This document shows, piece by piece, positions 7,101 to 10,948 of a DNA stretch of 10,948 nt. Position 1 is the stretch's first letter, and the number at the start of each line of letters is the position of its first letter. This DNA comes from DASTCC01 sp035711465 (GTDB lineage: Bacteria; Acidobacteriota; Vicinamibacteria; Vicinamibacterales; SCN-69-37). The notes below the pieces were generated by a model that was not told the origin of the DNA, made no database searches, and saw only the letters and a program-made list of their open reading frames with translations. The stretch is from NCBI GenBank assembly GCA_035711465.1, contig DASTCC010000557.1, positions 1 to 10,948 of the forward strand. The letters are read 5' to 3'. The translations under genes were made by a program, and so were the position numbers.

Positions 7101-7577
7101 CTAAAAGGCAATATTCAACCCCGCATAAACCCGCTTCGGATGCGGATACAAGGCGTCCCCGCGCAGGTTGAAAACGCGGAAGTCGAATCGCGCGCGCACC
7201 GGGCCGGCGAGTCGCACCTTCACGCCGCCGCCGATGTTGGTGCCGAAGTTGGTTTCCTGCACGTCGCGCCAGCGTTCGCGGTACACGCCGCCGCCCACCG
7301 TGAAATAGAGCTGCATGCCCGACGTCGGCGTCTGCAGCAGCCCGTTGAACATGCCGGTGCGCAGACTCGGCGCGCCGTCGATCTCCTTCTCCTGCGTGCT
7401 CGAGTACTCGAATTCGAAACCCGCAATCACGAGCGACATGCCGACGCCGAAGCCGGCCGTCGTGCGGTTGACCGGCGACGTGGTGAAACCGAGGAAGCCG
7501 GTGATGTCGGCCCAGGCGGCGGTCGGCGCCGCGGCCAGGAGCGCCACGGCGAACACGGTCGTGCGAATTGGATGCAT
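7101..7577 (-). CDS. Small outer-membrane beta-barrel protein
   Basis: The product has 158 residues. A signal peptide (MHPIRTTVFAVALLAAAPTAAWA) with cleavage before DITGF is well formed. The mature part of about 135 residues alternates hydrophobic and polar residues in Gly-rich strands, for example AGFGVGMSLVIAGFEFEY, QLYFTVGGGVYRERW and TNIGGGVKVRLAG. It ends in YAGLNIAF, with the C-terminal Phe recognised by the BAM insertion machinery. This suggests a roughly eight-stranded barrel, but no specific family is recognised. The start ATG at 7577-7575 is supported by AGGAG five bases upstream; an in-frame ATG seven codons earlier would put that site inside the gene. It converges on the second secreted-protein gene and diverges from the acyl-CoA dehydrogenase gene, 95 bases away. 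Confidence 0.82.
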   Translation of the reverse strand: MHPIRTTVFAVALLAAAPTAAWADITGFLGFTTSPVNRTTAGFGVGMSLVIAGFEFEYSSTQEKEIDGAPSLRTGMFNGLLQTPTSGMQLYFTVGGGVYRERWRDVQETNFGTNIGGGVKVRLAGPVRARFDFRVFNLRGDALYPHPKRVYAGLNIAF

Positions 7578-7656
7578 GCCCGCTCCTATCGGCAACAAGA
7601 GTGAGGCGCGCCAGTCGTGCGCGGCGGGAGGGCGGGGACGGCGGCTCGGGGCGCCA

Positions 7657-7675
7657 TGATATTTTTGCCCGGATG
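7657..7675 (+). promoter_or_regulatory. Extended -10 box and probable leaderless start of the acyl-CoA dehydrogenase gene
   Basis: TG (7657-7658), one base and TATTTT (7660-7665) form an extended -10 element in very GC-rich surroundings. Exactly seven bases separate it from ATG 7673, so the transcript would start at or beside the ATG. No Shine-Dalgarno sequence is present in those seven bases. The layout matches that of the ATPase gene at 3765. Confidence 0.5.
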
Positions 7676-8821
7676 GATCTGCGGCAGACCGAGCAAGAGC
7701 GCCTTCTCCGCCGCACCGTGCGCGAGTTCGCGGAAGCGGAGATCCGCCCGCACGTCATGGATTGGGACGAAGCCCAGGGCTTTCCGGCCGCCCTCGTTCC
7801 CAAACTGGCCTCGCTCGGCCTGCTCGGCATCCAGGTGCCCGATCAGTACGGCGGGTCGGGACTCTCGGCGGTCGAGTACTGCATCTGCCTCGAGGAGCTG
7901 GCGCGCGTCGACCCGTCGGTCTCGCTGTCGGTCGCGGCGCACAACGGCCTGTGTGCCGCGCACCTCTACATGTTCGGCAGCGAAGCGCAGAAGCAGACCT
8001 ATCTCATTCCGCTCGCCAAAGGCGAGACGCTGGGCGCCTGGGGACTGACCGAAGCCAGCGCCGGCAGCGATGCGGCGGCGATGCGCACCATCGCCACCCG
8101 CACCGACACCGGCTGGGCGATCAACGGATCGAAGCAGTTCATCACCCACGGCCGGATCGGCGGGACGATGGTGGTGATGGCGGTCACCGATCGCGCGAAG
8201 GGCCGGAAGGGCATCTCGGCGTTCGTGCTCCCGCGCGGCACCGCCGGCATGACCGCCGGGAAGAAAGAGAACAAGCTCGGCATGCGCGCCAGCGACACGA
8301 GCGAAGTGATCTTCCAGGATTGCCGTCTGCCGCTCGACGCGCTCGTCGGCGTCGAGGGCGAGGGCTTCGTGAACACGATGCAGGTGCTCGACGCCGGGCG
8401 CATCGGCATCGCCGCCGTCGCCGTCGGTCTGGCCCAGGGCGCGTATGAAGCGGCCAGGGCCTACGCGCGCGAACGGCGTCAGTTCGGCCAGCCGATCTCG
8501 TACTTCCAGGCGATTCGCTGGAAGCTCGCCGACATGGCGACGCGGATCGAGGCCGCGCGGCTGATGACGCTGCGTGCGGCGTGGTTGCGCGATTCGCGCT
8601 CCGCCGATCGCACCAGCCTGGCCTCGTCGATGGCCAAGCTCTATTCGAGCGAGATCGCCGTGCGCGCCGCCGAGGAGTGCGTGCAGATCCACGGCGGCTA
8701 CGGCTTCGTCAAGGACTACCCGGCCGAGAAGTTCTTCCGCGACGTCAAGCTGTGCACCATCGGCGAGGGCACCAGCGAGATTCAGCGGCTGGTCATCGCC
8801 CGCGAGCTGCTGGGGCGGTGA
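7673..8821 (+). CDS. Acyl-CoA dehydrogenase, short-chain/branched-chain type
   Basis: This is an FAD-dependent dehydrogenase that forms a trans-2,3 double bond in an acyl-CoA and passes electrons to electron-transfer flavoprotein. Its 382 residues match the usual length of the short-chain/butyryl group. Motifs seen include QYGGSGLSAVEYCICLEELA, the FAD/substrate segment GLTEASAGSDAAAM, the Arg-rich ARERRQFGQPIS, VQIHGGYGFVKDYPAEKFFRD, and GEGTSEIQRLVIARELL. Glu365 in EGTSEIQ occupies the catalytic-base position of the short-chain type. The reading frame is open further upstream, but the family N-terminus (MDLRQTEQERLLRRTVREFA) starts at ATG 7673. The MeaB-epimerase gene follows after four bases, so a substrate in branched-chain amino acid or odd-chain degradation is likely; the exact chain cannot be read from sequence. 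Confidence 0.94.
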   Translation: MDLRQTEQERLLRRTVREFAEAEIRPHVMDWDEAQGFPAALVPKLASLGLLGIQVPDQYGGSGLSAVEYCICLEELARVDPSVSLSVAAHNGLCAAHLYMFGSEAQKQTYLIPLAKGETLGAWGLTEASAGSDAAAMRTIATRTDTGWAINGSKQFITHGRIGGTMVVMAVTDRAKGRKGISAFVLPRGTAGMTAGKKENKLGMRASDTSEVIFQDCRLPLDALVGVEGEGFVNTMQVLDAGRIGIAAVAVGLAQGAYEAARAYARERRQFGQPISYFQAIRWKLADMATRIEAARLMTLRAAWLRDSRSADRTSLASSMAKLYSSEIAVRAAEECVQIHGGYGFVKDYPAEKFFRDVKLCTIGEGTSEIQRLVIARELLGR

Positions 8822-8825
8822 CGGC

Positions 8826-10181
8826 GTGAGCACGACCGCGCCGCCGCCGCTCGCCGATCGGCTGCTCGCCCGCGATCCGCGCGCCATCGCCCGGGCGATC
8901 TCGCTGATCGAGAACGAGTCGCCACAGGGCGCCGCGCTCGTCGGCCGGATCTACGGCCACACCGGGCGCGCGTACGTGATCGGCGTCACCGGCCCGCCTG
9001 GCGCCGGCAAGAGCACGCTCGTCGAGCGGCTCACCGCCGAGCTTCGTAGAGGCGGGGCCACCGTCGGCATCCTCGCCGTCGATCCCACGAGCCCGTACAG
9101 CGGCGGCGCGATTCTCGGCGATCGGGTCAGGATGCAGTCGCACGCCGAGGACGACGGCGTCTTCATCCGCAGCATGGCGACGCGCGGCCATCTCGGCGGC
9201 CTGGCGCGGACGACCACCGAGGCCGCGCTCGTGCTCGACGCCGCCGGCTTCGACTACGTCGTCATCGAGACCGTTGGCGTCGGCCAGGACGAGATCGACA
9301 TCGTCCGCACCGCCGACGTGTCGATCGTCACGGTGGTGCCGGGGACGGGCGACGAGGTGCAGGCGCTCAAGGCCGGGATCATGGAGATCGCCGACATCTT
9401 CGTCGTCAACAAGGCCGACCGCGAGGGCGCCGATCGGACGGCGTCGTCGATCGACACGATGCTATCGCTGGAGCCGTGGCCGGCCGGGACGTGGCGGCCC
9501 CCGGTGATGCGGACCGTGGCGACGACCGGTGCGGGGCTGCCGGAGCTGGTGGCGATGATCGGCACGTTCCGCGAGCAGTCGGCCGACAAGGTCGGCGCCA
9601 GGCGGCGGGCTCGCGCCGAGTGGCGGCTGCGAGAAATCCTCGCGCACGACTTCATGGAGCACCTCGATCGCCACGTGCTCGCGGCGGGCGAGTTCGATCG
9701 CCTCCTGGAACGCATCGCCGATCGGGAAGTCGATCCGTATCGCGCGGCTTCGGAGGTGATCGCGCGAGCGGTCGGCACGAACCCGGAGGTGCTGCCGCTC
9801 GATCACGTCGGCATCGCCGTCGAGGACGCGCAGCGTTTCGTGACGCTGTTCCAGGACGTGTTCGGCCTGTCGACTGACACTCCCGAGGACGTCGGCGAGC
9901 ATCGTCTGCGCTTCGTCGGCACCGGCGGCGCGACGATCGAGCTGATCGAGCCGCTGAGCGACGCGGCGCCAATCGCAAGATTCCTGGCGAAGAAGGGCAG
10001 CGGCCTGCACCACATCTGCGTCCGCGTGCCCGACATCGACGCCGCGCTCGATCGGCTGCGCGCGAAGGGCGTGCGGCTGATCGACGATCGCCCGCGCCAG
10101 GGCGCGCACGGATCGCGAATCGCCTTCATCCACCCCTCGAGCGCGGCGGGCCTGCTGATCGAGCTGAAGCAGTCGTCATGA
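8826..10181 (+). CDS. MeaB GTPase fused to methylmalonyl-CoA epimerase
   Basis: One uninterrupted frame of 451 residues encodes two whole proteins. Residues 1 to about 318 are MeaB (ArgK/YgfD family), the G-protein chaperone that protects and loads B12-dependent methylmalonyl-CoA mutase. It shows an N-terminal helical part, Walker A GPPGAGKST (56-64), AVDPTSPYSGGAILGDRVRM, IRSMATRGHLGGLA, the switch segment ETVGVGQDE, the base-recognition NKAD, and a C-terminal helical region. After a linker of about five residues, residues 322-451 are methylmalonyl-CoA epimerase (vicinal-oxygen-chelate fold): LDHVGIAVED with His327, IELIEPLSDAAPIARFL, LHHICVRVPDI, and the final LLIELKQ with its metal-ligand Glu. 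The start GTG 8826 lies four bases after the dehydrogenase stop; the frame is open farther back, inside that gene. The two fused activities serve the same conversion of propionyl-derived methylmalonyl-CoA to succinyl-CoA. Confidence 0.93.
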   Translation: MSTTAPPPLADRLLARDPRAIARAISLIENESPQGAALVGRIYGHTGRAYVIGVTGPPGAGKSTLVERLTAELRRGGATVGILAVDPTSPYSGGAILGDRVRMQSHAEDDGVFIRSMATRGHLGGLARTTTEAALVLDAAGFDYVVIETVGVGQDEIDIVRTADVSIVTVVPGTGDEVQALKAGIMEIADIFVVNKADREGADRTASSIDTMLSLEPWPAGTWRPPVMRTVATTGAGLPELVAMIGTFREQSADKVGARRRARAEWRLREILAHDFMEHLDRHVLAAGEFDRLLERIADREVDPYRAASEVIARAVGTNPEVLPLDHVGIAVEDAQRFVTLFQDVFGLSTDTPEDVGEHRLRFVGTGGATIELIEPLSDAAPIARFLAKKGSGLHHICVRVPDIDAALDRLRAKGVRLIDDRPRQGAHGSRIAFIHPSSAAGLLIELKQSS

Positions 10182-10948
10182 CGCTGGGAGACTTCGAGCT
10201 GACGCCGCTCTCCGACGGCTCGTTCCGCCTCGACGGCGGCGCGATGTTCGGGGTGGTGCCGAAGCCGCTGTGGGAACGCCGGGCGCCCGCCGACGATCGC
10301 AACCGGATCTCGCTCGGTCTACGGCCGCTCCTCGTCCGCGGCCGCGGCCGGACGGTGATCATCGACGCCGGCATCGGGGACAAGATGACCGCGAAGGACC
10401 TCGAGATCTACGGTGTCGATCGAACGCGCCACCTCGACCACGCGCTCGCCGACGCCGGCGTCTCGGCCGACGACATCACCGACGTGATCGCGTCACATCT
10501 CCACTTCGATCACGCCGGCGGCTTCACCGCGCTCGTCGACGACAAGCTGGTGCCCCGATTCGCCAATGCCCGGTACCACATCCGCAAGGCCGAATGGGAC
10601 GACGCGATTCACCCGCACGAACGCAATCGCGCGAGCTACCTGGCGGAGAACTTCGTGCCGCTCGTCGAGGCCGACGTCGTCGATTTCATCGAAGAGGACG
10701 GCGAGGTGCTGCCCGGCATCAGCGTCTGGCGCACCGGCGGCCACACCATGTATCACCAGCTGGTCCGCATCGACGCCGACGGTCGCACGGCGGTGTTCGC
10801 CGCGGATCTGATGCCGACGACGGCCCACGTCGATGCCCCCTGGATCATGGGCTACGACCTCTACCCGATGGACACGCTGTTCTACAAGAAGCAGTTCCTC
10901 GCCCATGCCATTGCGGGCGAGTACGTTATCTTCTTCGAGCACGACCCG
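10178..10948 (+). CDS. Metallo-beta-lactamase-fold hydrolase (partial, runs off the window)
   Basis: The first 257 residues are visible and the frame is open to the last base. The metal-binding signature HLHFDH covers residues 107-112, His189 lies in TGGHTMYH, Asp210 in FAADLMP and His255 in FFEHD. Together these are the complete ligand set of a dinuclear zinc hydrolase of the MBL superfamily, and DAGIGD precedes them as usual. The N-terminus resembles the lactonase-like/general hydrolase branch; no specific substrate can be assigned. The ATG overlaps the stop of the MeaB-epimerase gene (ATGA), implying translational coupling in the acyl-CoA operon. A thioester or lactone substrate linked to that pathway is possible but is only inference. 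Only a short C-terminus appears to be missing. Confidence 0.9.
   Translation, partial: MTLGDFELTPLSDGSFRLDGGAMFGVVPKPLWERRAPADDRNRISLGLRPLLVRGRGRTVIIDAGIGDKMTAKDLEIYGVDRTRHLDHALADAGVSADDITDVIASHLHFDHAGGFTALVDDKLVPRFANARYHIRKAEWDDAIHPHERNRASYLAENFVPLVEADVVDFIEEDGEVLPGISVWRTGGHTMYHQLVRIDADGRTAVFAADLMPTTAHVDAPWIMGYDLYPMDTLFYKKQFLAHAIAGEYVIFFEHDP

Noticed and set aside
7586..8887. Minus-strand open frame of 433 codons opposite the acyl-CoA dehydrogenase gene
   Set aside because: It is low-complexity Arg/Gly/Ala/His translation antisense to a well-conserved gene, with no domain signature.

Overview
The window is GC-rich, gene-dense bacterial chromosome with short intergenic gaps. It carries an HspR-type chaperone operon, secreted proteins of a 'KPD…ADFE' type, an outer-membrane beta-barrel protein and tandem heptamer repeats between genes. 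My best guess is a Gram-negative acidobacterium, perhaps of the Vicinamibacteria; this is inference, since no rRNA or other marker is present. All genes but one are on the plus strand.

Region 1 (1-3623) is a heat-shock operon. A good sigma70-type promoter, overlapped by a HAIR-like palindrome, drives dnaK, a DnaJ-family co-chaperone and the MerR-family repressor hspR. The gaps are 27 and 9 bases and there is no grpE. Two features stand out. The DnaJ protein has HPG in place of the J-domain HPD motif. The repressor ends in a tail that nearly copies the DnaK C-terminal tail, which fits the known role of DnaK as HspR co-repressor.

Region 2 (3622-5797) starts with a 121-base element made of two inverted arrays of heptamers. 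A DnaC/IstB-like AAA+ ATPase gene with a probable leaderless start follows, and overlaps hemW, a radical-SAM heme chaperone gene, by 31 bases.

Region 3 (5798-7577) holds two tandem, distantly related genes for secreted proteins of unknown function. They are separated by a strong intrinsic terminator that sits almost on the ribosome binding site of the second gene. A convergent minus-strand gene for a small outer-membrane beta-barrel protein follows.

Region 4 (7673-10948) is an acyl-CoA catabolism operon. It contains a short-chain-type acyl-CoA dehydrogenase gene with a probable leaderless start, and then a single ORF that fuses the methylmalonyl-CoA mutase G-protein chaperone MeaB to a complete methylmalonyl-CoA epimerase domain. 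A metallo-beta-lactamase-fold hydrolase gene, coupled by an ATGA overlap, runs off the end of the window. The set fits branched-chain amino acid or propionyl-CoA breakdown through methylmalonyl-CoA. The MeaB-epimerase fusion is the most striking protein architecture here.
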